From Bradymonas sediminis (GTDB taxonomy: Bacteria; Myxococcota_A; Bradymonadia; Bradymonadales; Bradymonadaceae), in the NCBI RefSeq assembly GCF_003258315.1, contig NZ_CP030032.1, positions 2,705,804-2,769,803 on the forward strand: DNA of 64,000 bases, given 5' to 3'. Shown piece by piece: positions 43,679 through 53,219 of this stretch. A model generated the notes under the pieces. It did not search any database, had not been told where the DNA came from, and saw nothing but the letters and a program-made list of their open reading frames with translations. The translations under genes were made by a program, and so were the position numbers. Numbering within the stretch: position 1 is the first letter of the stretch; the number at the start of each line of letters is the position of its first letter.

Positions 43679-45154
43679 TCAGCGGCAATCGACGCGCCTT
43701 GGCCGCCGCTGCTGGGTCTGAGCGCCACCGCCAAGCTGCCCATCTTGCCCGCGCCCCCAACACTGCAAATATCCACGCAGTGTCAGCCCACAGATATGGC
43801 GTCCGCCCGCACGAATCTCGCTAAACTCCAGCGCGCCTGCCGCCGGCGTTGGCTCAAGATAACTCGACGCGACGCCGTCGACGCCCAGGCTTCCCTGCTG
43901 ATTATCCCCCCAACAATAGACCCGCCCGCTGCCCCGCAGCGCGCAGGTGCGCGACCCTCCCGCTGTCACGCTCTTGAATAGCACCTCTTCGCCGGCCACC
44001 CGCGGATGCATCCGCGAGGTCGTGGTGCCGTCCCCTAATTGCCCCTGCTCATTATTGCCCCAACAATAGATCCGCTCCTGCTCGGTCAGCGCGCAGGTAT
44101 GCGCCGCGCCGGCCGACACCTGGGTCACATAGTCGGGAATATCTACCCAGGACGGCACATTAATCGCGTCAAAATCACCCTGCGCGGTCTGCCCGAAGTG
44201 GTTCGCCCCCCAGCAAAGCATGCGCCCGTCGCGCGTCGCCGCGCAGGCGTGGTCAGCACCAAGCGACAGATCCACAAAATCGAGCACCGCCTCAATCTCG
44301 ACGGCCCCGTCCACAGGCACCGACGTCCCCACGCCGAGCTGGCTATATTGGTTGCGCCCCCAGCAATAGACCTCGCCGGCGGTGCTCAGCGCGCAACTAT
44401 GGTCGGCGCCGCTGTCGACCTTGACGATATCGGCGTTGAGCTCAACGCGGGTCGGCGCGCTCACAAACGCCGCGCCCCCCGGAAGCGCCTGGCCGAAGTG
44501 ATTGTCACCCCAGCAATAGACCTGGGCATCGGCGCCCACCGCACACCCGTGCCCACGGCCCGCGCTGACCTGCCCGAGTCGAGCCTGCGTCGCCGGCCAT
44601 ACCCCTGTCGCCTCACCGCCCCCAAAGCAGCGCAACGCGCCCGCTCGACTGGTCACACAGGTCAAATCCCCGCGGGCGGCAAGGTGTCCGTCGGCATAAA
44701 TATTGTCGACGATGCCGTCGCAATCATCGTCGTTTCCGTCGCACATCTCGACGCCCTCATTTTGCGGCGCACACACACATTCATCTCCCTGCGCTGCAGC
44801 GTCACTCCCTTCCGCGCAGCGGTCTTTGCACCCGCTCGGATCGCCGCACCAACCCGACTCAAGTCGCTCACCCGGGCATCCGCCCTCACCCGAACACTCG
44901 GGCAGCACCTGCGGAAAGCCGGGGAGTCTCGGCAAACCGCCCTCCGACGCCCCCGGCCGCAGCGGGTCTCCCTCACGCGTCTCATAGGTGTCAGCGTCCG
45001 GCGAGTCGCCGTCCTCCTGCCCCTGCGCGACCTCGCCCAGGGACCAGGTCCGCTGGGCCGAATCATCAGTCATGCCGCACCCCGCCTGGCACCAAACGCC
45101 CAGCAACACGACCATCCAAACCCCCAAGAACCTGCATTTTATATGGATACACAT
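43679..45154 (-). CDS. RCC1-repeat lipoprotein with MopE-like motif
   Basis: The 491-residue product has a signal peptide and lipobox QAGC. A Cys-rich spacer carries the MopE-type metal-binding motif CDGNDDDCDGIVDN near residue 140. The rest (about 160-490) is a run of RCC1 repeats of about 50 residues (GADHSCALSTAGEVYCWGRNQYSQLG and alike; the core is the C-x-L-x(5)-V/I-Y-C-W-G pattern), building a propeller of about seven blades in which Cys residues add disulfides. Bacterial secreted RCC1 proteins are typical of Myxococcota and relatives, often as surface binding proteins. The start has aaggag 8 bases ahead. Confidence 0.85.
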   Translation of the reverse strand: MCIHIKCRFLGVWMVVLLGVWCQAGCGMTDDSAQRTWSLGEVAQGQEDGDSPDADTYETREGDPLRPGASEGGLPRLPGFPQVLPECSGEGGCPGERLESGWCGDPSGCKDRCAEGSDAAAQGDECVCAPQNEGVEMCDGNDDDCDGIVDNIYADGHLAARGDLTCVTSRAGALRCFGGGEATGVWPATQARLGQVSAGRGHGCAVGADAQVYCWGDNHFGQALPGGAAFVSAPTRVELNADIVKVDSGADHSCALSTAGEVYCWGRNQYSQLGVGTSVPVDGAVEIEAVLDFVDLSLGADHACAATRDGRMLCWGANHFGQTAQGDFDAINVPSWVDIPDYVTQVSAGAAHTCALTEQERIYCWGNNEQGQLGDGTTTSRMHPRVAGEEVLFKSVTAGGSRTCALRGSGRVYCWGDNQQGSLGVDGVASSYLEPTPAAGALEFSEIRAGGRHICGLTLRGYLQCWGRGQDGQLGGGAQTQQRRPRRVDCR

Positions 45155-45260
45155 CGCTCTACTCTCCTTGTCGATGATTGATATCAAAACCAGTGAGACC
45201 GCCGTTTCGGGTCTCACAATGGTTATCGACAGCGGGCGAGTATTCGTTGCCTTGGAGCGA

Positions 45261-45285
45261 CGAAAATCGCCGCCTGAAAGGCGGC
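45261..45285 (-). terminator. possible terminator of the ATPase operon
   Basis: A 6-bp GC stem (45269-45274 with 45280-45285) that reads into gattttcg on the minus strand, 44 bases past the stop of the first ATPase gene. Confidence 0.4.
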
Positions 45286-45328
45286 ATTGCGCGATTTTAT
45301 TTTAGACTTTCTATTTTTAAAGACCCGC

Positions 45329-47788
45329 TCACACCTGCTCAAGCGACGGCAGACCGTCGACCATGCGAAACTCGAGGGTGGCGTCGCGAAGGCCGGATTC
45401 GGCCGAGACGGTATTGGCGAGGATGGCAGTGATATGACTCTCGACCACCTGGCGCAGGGGACGGGCGCCGTAGCGCTCGTCGAAGCCCACGCGGATCAGG
45501 TATTCGATGACCGGGTCGGCCACGCGGACCTGGATATTTCGGCGCTTGAGCCCTTCGCGGCTCAAGGCCTCTTCGAGGGCGCGCTCGACCAGGCGGCGCG
45601 CGGTGCCGCGGCCCAGCGAGTCGAAGGCAATAATGCGGTCGATGCGGCCGACAAATTCCGGGCGAAAAAACGCCTCGACCGCGCTGCGGAAATGTTGGCG
45701 CTCGGCGAGCTGGCGCTTGGCGGCGGCGTCGGGCCCGGCGGCGTCAAAGCCAAAGGACTCCGGGCCCTCGCTGCCCAGGTTGGAGGTCATGATGATGACC
45801 GAGCCGGTCATGGAGACCGTTTGGCCCAGCGCGTCGGTGATTCGCCCCTCGCCCATGACCTGCAGGAGCAGGTCGAAGACGCTGGAGTGGGCCTTCTCGA
45901 TCTCATCGAGCAGGATGACCTGAAAGGGTTGCTCCCGCACTTTTCGCACCAGCGCGCCCTGCTCGCCCTTATAGCGCCCGACCAGGCGCGCGGCCGACCA
46001 GGGGTCCTGAAACTCGCTCATATCAAAGCGCACCATGCGCTCTTCGCTGCCGAATAGGTAGCGCGCCAGCGTCAGCGCGGTCTGGGTCTTTCCGACGCCG
46101 GTGGGGCCGAGGAAAAAATAGCTCCCGAAGGGGCGCTTCGGGGGATTGAGCCCGGCGCGAATCACCGCGACCAGGTCGACCATCGCGGCGACCGCGTCGG
46201 GCTGGTCGAAGATGGCATCGCCGAAGAACTTTTCGACGCGTGAGACGTCGAAGTCGGCGGCGGCGTCGAGCAATTCGCGCGGCAAGCCGGTCTGCGAGGC
46301 GAAGGCCTCGATGGCGTGCTCGGGCTGAAGTTCGGGGCGGTCTTCGCTCTCGGCCTGGACGCCGCGCGTACGATGGGTCCTGGCCATGCGCTCGGCCAGG
46401 TCAACCGCCGGCCCGGGATAGCCCGAGGCGTTCGGGAAGCGCCCGGTGAGCTCGATGATGCGCTGGCGCGTCGCGGCCGACAGGCGAACACCGTGCTCGC
46501 GCCCGAGGCGAAAGCTCACGCGCTCCAGCACCGCGTCGGTCTGCGCCGGCGACATCGCCTCGACCGGCAGCCGGCGCAGCGCGCGCAAAAAACTCGGCTG
46601 GCGCTGCTCGATATGGGCGAGCTGCTCGGGGCGCGCCTCGCTCACCAGCACCAGGTCGCCCGACAGAATATGCGGCAAGAGCAGCCCCGGGATTCCGTTG
46701 GCGTATTTTTCGTTGCCCGACGCCTCCAAAAGCTCGACCAGGTTGTCGGCGAATAAGATGGCGCCGGTGCGCCGCGCCTCGGCGATCACCTCGATCACCC
46801 GCTCCTGCCATTCCCCCAGGTAGCGCATCCCCGCCATCAGGCGCCCGCCGCTGATCTGCCAGACCTTGGTGTCCGACAAAGCCGCCACCGCGCGGGCGTC
46901 GCGCCCCTTGCCCTTGGCCGAGAGCATCCGCCCGACCGCGTCGTAGACGATGGCGGTCTTTCCGACCCCGGGTGGCCCGACCAGAAGAACACTTCGCTCC
47001 CACTCATCGGAGAGATAATTGAGCAAAGTGTCGACCTCGGCCTTGCGCTCAAACGCGCGCGGCGCGTCCTTTTTTGCCAGGCGTACGTGCAGCGGCTCAC
47101 CCACAGCTTCCAGGGTCGGCGCGGAGTTTTCCTGGTCATTTACTTGCACCGACGGCGCGGCTTCGATTCGGATCTTGAGCGGATATGCCTCGAAGGTGCG
47201 CTTCTCAAAGCGCGCGTCTGCGGCCAACTCCGACCCCTCGGCGGGCTGCAAAAACTCGGAGAGCTCATCGAGGCGTTGGTCGACCATATAATATTGGCAA
47301 AGGTGCTCGCGGATGGCCAACTCGAGTTGGTCGGTGTCGGCGACCTCGAATTGCAGCGGGACCTCGGGCAAAAAGACCTCCAGGTAGTCCCGAAAAAACG
47401 TCGCGCCATCGCCCTTGCCTGCCGGGTTCTCGCCGGGCTTTGGCGCCGACTTTTTGACCCAACGCGTGGCAACCAACAGGTTCAAAGTCGCCTGAAAAAG
47501 CCGACGCCGCTGCCCCACCGGGATGCTCACCTTCATGGTGCGCATCTGAATCGGGGGCTTGGCGGCCGCCTCTTTTTTTGCCCCACCCTGCTCCGACGAC
47601 GAGATATTATGCCGAAAGCGCCAGGGCTCGGCCTCGGCGACCTTCTCGACGAGCTGTTCCATGCGGTCCACCGCCTCCTCGGGCGTGTCCGCGACCGCCG
47701 CCAGCGAGTCCTCGCCGAAGAGATACGCGGTGGTGCGATGAGGGCGGATATCCAGCACGATATCGAGTTCGAGGAAATACAGGCTCAT
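45329..47788 (-). CDS. Hsp100-like double AAA+ ATPase (smaller of the pair)
   Basis: The 819-residue protein resembles ClpA/ClpB/ClpV ATPases with two AAA domains. NBD1: P-loop GPPGVGKT (271-278), pore loop AGMRYLGEW (319-327, Tyr323 kept), but the Walker B reads ILFADNL, with Asn349 in place of the catalytic Glu. NBD2: GPTGVGKT (561-568), intact VILLDEIEKAH (624-634), FRPEFVGRID arginine-finger region (708-717), and the closing GARPLRQ sensor-2 motif. The usual GYVG pore loop of NBD2 is replaced by GRYKGE. The N-terminal 240 residues are not the Clp N-repeat. No middle ClpB-type coiled coil is visible. It overlaps its partner gene by 4 bases. No ClpP-binding IGF loop was found. Confidence 0.82.
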   Translation of the reverse strand: MSLYFLELDIVLDIRPHRTTAYLFGEDSLAAVADTPEEAVDRMEQLVEKVAEAEPWRFRHNISSSEQGGAKKEAAAKPPIQMRTMKVSIPVGQRRRLFQATLNLLVATRWVKKSAPKPGENPAGKGDGATFFRDYLEVFLPEVPLQFEVADTDQLELAIREHLCQYYMVDQRLDELSEFLQPAEGSELAADARFEKRTFEAYPLKIRIEAAPSVQVNDQENSAPTLEAVGEPLHVRLAKKDAPRAFERKAEVDTLLNYLSDEWERSVLLVGPPGVGKTAIVYDAVGRMLSAKGKGRDARAVAALSDTKVWQISGGRLMAGMRYLGEWQERVIEVIAEARRTGAILFADNLVELLEASGNEKYANGIPGLLLPHILSGDLVLVSEARPEQLAHIEQRQPSFLRALRRLPVEAMSPAQTDAVLERVSFRLGREHGVRLSAATRQRIIELTGRFPNASGYPGPAVDLAERMARTHRTRGVQAESEDRPELQPEHAIEAFASQTGLPRELLDAAADFDVSRVEKFFGDAIFDQPDAVAAMVDLVAVIRAGLNPPKRPFGSYFFLGPTGVGKTQTALTLARYLFGSEERMVRFDMSEFQDPWSAARLVGRYKGEQGALVRKVREQPFQVILLDEIEKAHSSVFDLLLQVMGEGRITDALGQTVSMTGSVIIMTSNLGSEGPESFGFDAAGPDAAAKRQLAERQHFRSAVEAFFRPEFVGRIDRIIAFDSLGRGTARRLVERALEEALSREGLKRRNIQVRVADPVIEYLIRVGFDERYGARPLRQVVESHITAILANTVSAESGLRDATLEFRMVDGLPSLEQV

Positions 47789-50700
47789 TCGGACTCCAGC
47801 GAGGCGTTCTCAAAGTTCAGGGCGAGGCGCTCAAAAACCAGGCGCTTCGCGAAATCCGACGCGTTCGCGCGCGCCGGCGGCAAGGCGCGCCGCGTGGCGA
47901 GCCGAGGTTGGCTAAGCTGGCTATTTTCAAGGACAAATTCGACATCAAAACGCTCGCCAGGCGTCGCGGAATCCTCGCGCGCCTCGAGGTGCCGAAGCAG
48001 CAGCGAGTTCTCGGAACTGCCTGCAGATTCGGCGCTCAAGAGCGCCAAGCCATGATGGCCGTGCGAGGCCGGCATCGGCGCCCACATATAGCCGGCGAGC
48101 GCCTCAAACGCGGCGCGGATGCCCGGGTGCTCGGCCGAAAATGCCAGCGCGGAGACCTGCGCGAGGTCGGCGCCGGCCTCCTTCCACCCATCGCTCGTCC
48201 AGGCGGCTTCGGCCATATTGATATTTAGCCCCTGCGCCAGCGCGCGCATCCACCGCTGCCAATGGGCGAGGATATCGGCGGTGTTGCCCGACAATCCCTC
48301 GACGATCAGCGTGGCCTGGTCGGCGGGAGCGGCGGCCAGCGAGAGCGCCTGCGTGCGCGACCAACTCAGCTCTCCAAAAATCTGGTCGACCAACTCATTC
48401 CACCGGTGCAATCGGGGCTTATCGAAGCTCTCGAGATCGGGCATCTCCCAGGCGCCGGTTTGCTCCGGGTCCACCAGCCCCTCGATGCGCTGGCGAAGCT
48501 CGCGCAGGCGCTGGCGGAAGATCTCGCGCTGGCGCACGCGCTCGGCGATCTCGTGGGCGAGCGGCTCGTCGCCAAGCTGGGCGCCGTTAGCCGCACGCGC
48601 GTTGAGCTCATTGAGCGCCTCGACATAATCACGGTCAACCTGCGCGCGTTGCGGGCTGGCCTCCAGCGCCTCAAGTCCCTGGATCAGGTATTCCAGGCGC
48701 GTTTGCAGGCGATCGGCTGCGCCTTCGAGTGAGTCGCCGTCGCTATGATCGACGAATAACTCGACGCCAACGGGCCGAAGTTCGACCCGCGCGGCTTCGT
48801 TTAATTGCAATAATTTCAGGTCCAATTCGCCGACCCCGTCCACACCGAGCAGCGCGCGAGTCAGGCCCTTCTTATTCGGGTCATGCCCGGCGAGCATGCG
48901 CGCCAGGGGCGTGATGAGGCGTTGCTCGATGCGATGCGAGAGCGTGCGCGCGCCGTAGCGCCGGTCGACGGTATCGCCCACCAGATGCTCGACGAGGCGC
49001 CGGTCCACGTCGACCATCACCCGCCCCTGCCGAAGCCCGCGGCGCTCCAACAGCTCGCGCAGCGTGCGCTGCGCGATGCGCTTAAGCGTGCGCGCCGACA
49101 GCGGCTGATAGGGAATCACCCGGTCGATGCGATTGAATAGCTCCGGGCGAAAAAACTGCTGGGCCGCCCGGCGATAATGTAATTGGCGATCCTTCTCAGA
49201 GGTCGGGCTAAACCCAAGCCAGCGGTCTTCGGAGCCCGCGCCGAGGTTCGAGGTCATCAACACCACGGTGTTGGAGAAGTCGACGGTTCGCCCCGCCGCG
49301 TCGCTCAGGCGACCGTCGCCCAGAAGTTGCAACAATAGGTCGAGCGCCATCGGGTGAGACTTTTCGATCTCGTCGAAGAGCAGCACGCAAAAGGGCTGAA
49401 TGCGCACCCGGCCGGTCAACTCACCATCGGGCTCATGGGTCGTGCCGATCAGCCGCGTGCTGGCCGACGCCTCGCTGAACTCACTCATATCAAAGCGCAC
49501 CAGGCGGTCGCGCCCGCCGAAGAGATCTTCGGCCAGGGCCTTGGCCGTCTCGGTCTTACCGACGCCGCTGGGGCCGATGAGCAAGAAGCTGCCGAGCGGG
49601 CGTTTGGGGTCGCATAAGCCCTGCTCGGTCGCCACGATCAACGCGCTCAGCACCTCGGTCGCCTGGGGCTGGTCGAATACCCGACTGACGAACGCGCGCT
49701 CCACCTCGGCCGGCTCACGCCCCTGGCCTGGCACGAGCAATCGCATGGGCAAACCGGTCTGGCGATGCACCACCTCGGCGACCCATTGCGGGTCGATGCG
49801 CACCTCGTATTCGGAGGCATCGCTGAGTTTTCGCACGCCGGCCGAGAAACACTGGCGCGCCAGGCGAATCGCCTTGCCGGGGAATGCCTCCTGGCGAAAA
49901 TAACGCGCCGAGAGCCGCACTATCGACTCAACCGCGTCCGGGGTAAATCGCACCCGCTGCTGGGCCTCAAGCGCGCGCACCAATTCGTTGAGGATGGTGA
50001 TGGTCGGGTCGGCCTCGAGCGCGGGCACCTGAATCCGACGGAAGCGATCGACGAAGCCCGCGGCCTCGCCGCGCGCCGCCTCAAAGGTCGCCTCGGTCGC
50101 CTCGGCGATCACGCTAAAGCGCCCCTGCTCCAGATACGGTTCGATAAAGCGCGCGACGCTCGAATCGCCCTGATAGGTTCGGCCCGCGCGCACAAGCCCG
50201 AGCAAATCATCGACGGCGAGCACGTCATTTCGGGCCTCTAACTCGCTGCAGAGCGCCTCGGCGCGCTGCTCCCACTGCCCGATGATGCTCATGCCGGCGA
50301 TGATCCGGTCGCCGCTGGTCTGCCAGATATCGCGCCGCTGCTGGTAGGCGCGCTGCATCTCCAGCGTCTGGCGCGCGGCCTCCTCGATCAGCGCGCTCTT
50401 GCCGGCGCCCTTGGGCCCGACCAGGCAGATATGCGACGCGCGCTCGGCGGTCATCACCTCGACCAATTCGTCGATGATCTCCTGGCGCCCGTAGGCGCGC
50501 CGAAGGCTCTTATCATCGGCGTGATGGGTGAGGTTTGTCGCGACCTTCGACAGCGCTTCGGGTCGGCGCATGCGGCCCGCGGGGCGATCTTCGTCATCGT
50601 CGCGCGAGTCCACCGACGGGAAGCCAAGATCGACCTCAATGGTCTCCATGCGCGCGGGATACTCCGCGGTGAGCACCGAAAAATCACTGATATGATTCGC

Positions 50701-51123
50701 CTCAGCCCATTGCTCCGCCCACGCGCACAGCCCCTCATAGACATCGTCCATGCGCTCCACGGCGAAGCAGGCCCCGGGCAGCAGCGGAATCCACACATGA
50801 ATCAGGTCATCGCCGGGCAGACGCCCCGCGATCACGTGGGTCCACGTGCCCATGCGCACCGGCGGGCGATCGGGGTCGATGCGCCGATGCAGGTCCACCC
50901 AAAAATTGAGCATCTGCGGGTTCTTCGGCCCCAGCAGGCTGTGCAGATCCCCGGGCGCGATGCCGCCATGCACCATCTCAAGCGCCCGAAACATCAGCTC
51001 TTCTTTGAGCCGCGCGGGGCTGCTGCCCTCGACCGGATGCGCGAGCAAATTAACCCAGGGGATGGACGCACGAAAATGCCCCTTCTGGGGCTGAGCGACG
51101 TAAATTGAGAGCGTGAGTTTCAC
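47785..51123 (-). CDS. Hsp100-like double AAA+ ATPase with C-terminal extension (larger of the pair)
   Basis: The 1112-residue protein is a paralogue of the downstream ATPase. NBD1: P-loop GPKGAGKS (236-243), Walker B VLAVDDL (Asp306 where Glu is usual), and MSIIGQWE in place of the aromatic pore loop. NBD2: GPSGVGKT (517-524), intact VLLFDEIEKSH (580-590), FRPELFNRID (658-667), RYGARTLSHRI sensor-2 (722-732). NBD2 lacks the GYVG loop. The first 200 residues are unique. After NBD2 about 340 residues follow: a coiled coil (795-890) and a domain (about 935-1065) that resembles, weakly, the PCRF domain of class I release factors. It is the promoter-proximal gene of the two-gene operon. Confidence 0.82.
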   Translation of the reverse strand: MKLTLSIYVAQPQKGHFRASIPWVNLLAHPVEGSSPARLKEELMFRALEMVHGGIAPGDLHSLLGPKNPQMLNFWVDLHRRIDPDRPPVRMGTWTHVIAGRLPGDDLIHVWIPLLPGACFAVERMDDVYEGLCAWAEQWAEANHISDFSVLTAEYPARMETIEVDLGFPSVDSRDDDEDRPAGRMRRPEALSKVATNLTHHADDKSLRRAYGRQEIIDELVEVMTAERASHICLVGPKGAGKSALIEEAARQTLEMQRAYQQRRDIWQTSGDRIIAGMSIIGQWEQRAEALCSELEARNDVLAVDDLLGLVRAGRTYQGDSSVARFIEPYLEQGRFSVIAEATEATFEAARGEAAGFVDRFRRIQVPALEADPTITILNELVRALEAQQRVRFTPDAVESIVRLSARYFRQEAFPGKAIRLARQCFSAGVRKLSDASEYEVRIDPQWVAEVVHRQTGLPMRLLVPGQGREPAEVERAFVSRVFDQPQATEVLSALIVATEQGLCDPKRPLGSFLLIGPSGVGKTETAKALAEDLFGGRDRLVRFDMSEFSEASASTRLIGTTHEPDGELTGRVRIQPFCVLLFDEIEKSHPMALDLLLQLLGDGRLSDAAGRTVDFSNTVVLMTSNLGAGSEDRWLGFSPTSEKDRQLHYRRAAQQFFRPELFNRIDRVIPYQPLSARTLKRIAQRTLRELLERRGLRQGRVMVDVDRRLVEHLVGDTVDRRYGARTLSHRIEQRLITPLARMLAGHDPNKKGLTRALLGVDGVGELDLKLLQLNEAARVELRPVGVELFVDHSDGDSLEGAADRLQTRLEYLIQGLEALEASPQRAQVDRDYVEALNELNARAANGAQLGDEPLAHEIAERVRQREIFRQRLRELRQRIEGLVDPEQTGAWEMPDLESFDKPRLHRWNELVDQIFGELSWSRTQALSLAAAPADQATLIVEGLSGNTADILAHWQRWMRALAQGLNINMAEAAWTSDGWKEAGADLAQVSALAFSAEHPGIRAAFEALAGYMWAPMPASHGHHGLALLSAESAGSSENSLLLRHLEAREDSATPGERFDVEFVLENSQLSQPRLATRRALPPARANASDFAKRLVFERLALNFENASLESE

Positions 51124-51414
51124 GAGGTGATATATGCCGTGCTGAAAGAAATTGGGTAACTATGGTGCGATTCGGCCGAGATATAGCGCGCCAGCCCGCC
51201 AGATACAAAGACGCTCTTAGCAATCCGCGCTCGCCAACGCTATCCTATCGGCGTTCTATCGTTATATATGTCGCCACCGGCAAAGAACATCGCCTTTACA
51301 AACGCGCGACGCGAAGGCATTGGAACACATCCGAATTTCGGTGCAAAATAGCCGAACTTAAATGCGGGGCGAAGCCGAAATTCGCCCCAAAATTTCAATT
51401 ATAGATGGTATTTT

Positions 51415-53112
51415 ATGAAGGCGCTCAGCACACAACTCTCGTTTTTTTTGGGAAATAAGGAGATTAAACGCAATCTCCCTCTACTCTTCAAAATCATCGG
51501 CGTCCTCATAGCGATGTTGGTCGTCTTCACCGTGATCTTCCATATGATCATGGTCTACGAGGGGCAGAAGCACTCCTGGATCACCGGGCTGTATTGGACG
51601 CTGACGGTCATGAGCACCCTGGGGTTCGGCGATATCACCTTCCACAGCGACCTGGGCCGGCTCTTCAGCATCCTGGTGCTGATCACCGGCATCATCATGG
51701 TGCTGATCGTGCTGCCCTTCGCGTTTATCCGCTTCTTTTATGCGCCCTTTTTGGAGGAGCAAATCCGCTCGCGCGCCCCGCGAAGCCTGGCGCCCGAGAC
51801 CGAATCGCATGTCATTATTTGCTCCTATGACGCCATCACCCCGGGGCTCATCAGCCGCCTGGAGCGCGACAATATCGAATATGTCCTCATCGAAGAGGAC
51901 CCGACCGCCGCGGCCAATTGGATCTCCGACGGCATCAAAACGGTCGTGGGCGAGGTCGACAATAAGGAGACCTATAGCCGAATCCGCGCGTCTCAGGCGC
52001 GCATGATCGTCGCCAATCGCGACGATATGATGAACACGAATATCACGCTGACGGTGCGCGAGGTCGCGCCGAACGTGCCGATCGCGGCGTTCTCCAGCGA
52101 CCATAACGCCCGCGATATTCTCGAGCTCAGCGGCGCCACCCACACCCTGCCGCTGAAGCAATGGCTCGGCGAGCAATTGGCCAACCGCATCAACGTGCTG
52201 AACTCGAAGCTTCATTTTATCGGCGAGTACGAGACCCTTAAAATCGCCGAGCTCTCGGTGCAGGACACCCCGCTTTGCGGCAAGACCATCCGCGAGACCA
52301 AATTACGCGAGGAGACCGGCCTGACCATCGTCGGCGTCTGGGACCGCGGGCCGCTGCGCACCGCGCGCCCCAATATGCTGCTGACCGACTCGAGCGTCCC
52401 GGTGGTCATGGGAACGGAGTCGCAATTTGACAAATTGCAGGCGTTGATCGAAGGTGGCGACGCAAATGACACCCCTGTGCTCCTCATCGGAGGTGGTACG
52501 GTTGGGGCAGCCGCGGCCCGCGCGCTCGCTGCCCAGAATGTCGACGTCCACCTGGTCGAGCGTGACCGGAAGCGTTGCAATAACCTCGCCGGGGATTGCG
52601 TCACTGTTTTCCCTGGAGATGCCGCCGATTACGAGCTCTTAAGCGAAGCCGGCATCACCGAGGCACACGCGGTTTTACTGACAACCAACGACGATGCGAT
52701 CAACGTGTATCTGGCAGCCTATTGTCGCCGCCTGAATCCCAAAACACGCATCGTCAGCCGCATCACCCATGAGCGCAATATCGAAGCGCTCTACCGGGCT
52801 GGTGCCGATTTCGTCCTGAGTTATACGACTCTGGCGATCGACGCGATAAGCGCCATCCTCAAGGATCGGAAGCTGGTCGTTTTGGGCGAAGGGGTTGACC
52901 TCTTTGCCCGAAAGCTCCCCCTCTCATTGGAAGGAAAGACGCTCGCCGCCAGCGGCATTGGCGCCCTAACCGGGCTCAACGTCATCGCCCTGAAAAAGGA
53001 CGACGAGCTGATTACGAACTTTCTTCCAACGCTCGAACTCGAGCACGATATGGAATTACTCTTGGTCGGCTCCGACGAAGAGGTCCATAAATTTAGCGAA
53101 ATCTTTGGCTGA
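51415..53112 (+). CDS. RCK-gated potassium channel
   Basis: The 565-residue protein is a two-membrane-helix K+ channel (helices about 24-46 and 82-104) with selectivity filter TLGFGD (68-73). The cytoplasmic part has two RCK units: the first nucleotide-binding fold (about 130-250) has lost the GxGxxG (reads CSYDAITPG), the second keeps it (IGGGTVGAAAA, near 359). Each has an RCK_C-like subdomain (about 258-340 and 480-565). A GFGD filter and tandem RCK resemble GsuK of Geobacter, which is gated by several ligands including nucleotides. It probably controls potassium flux across the inner membrane. An isolated gene. Confidence 0.9.
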   Translation: MKALSTQLSFFLGNKEIKRNLPLLFKIIGVLIAMLVVFTVIFHMIMVYEGQKHSWITGLYWTLTVMSTLGFGDITFHSDLGRLFSILVLITGIIMVLIVLPFAFIRFFYAPFLEEQIRSRAPRSLAPETESHVIICSYDAITPGLISRLERDNIEYVLIEEDPTAAANWISDGIKTVVGEVDNKETYSRIRASQARMIVANRDDMMNTNITLTVREVAPNVPIAAFSSDHNARDILELSGATHTLPLKQWLGEQLANRINVLNSKLHFIGEYETLKIAELSVQDTPLCGKTIRETKLREETGLTIVGVWDRGPLRTARPNMLLTDSSVPVVMGTESQFDKLQALIEGGDANDTPVLLIGGGTVGAAAARALAAQNVDVHLVERDRKRCNNLAGDCVTVFPGDAADYELLSEAGITEAHAVLLTTNDDAINVYLAAYCRRLNPKTRIVSRITHERNIEALYRAGADFVLSYTTLAIDAISAILKDRKLVVLGEGVDLFARKLPLSLEGKTLAASGIGALTGLNVIALKKDDELITNFLPTLELEHDMELLLVGSDEEVHKFSEIFG

Positions 53113-53219
53113 TTTTGCGCGGATATTCTTGCCCACTGAGTGCAACTCATTAGAGGCGGAACGGGAGGTTTCCGTCTTAAGAACGCCGTAAATCCCATCA
53201 CTCAAAATCTGGATATCCA

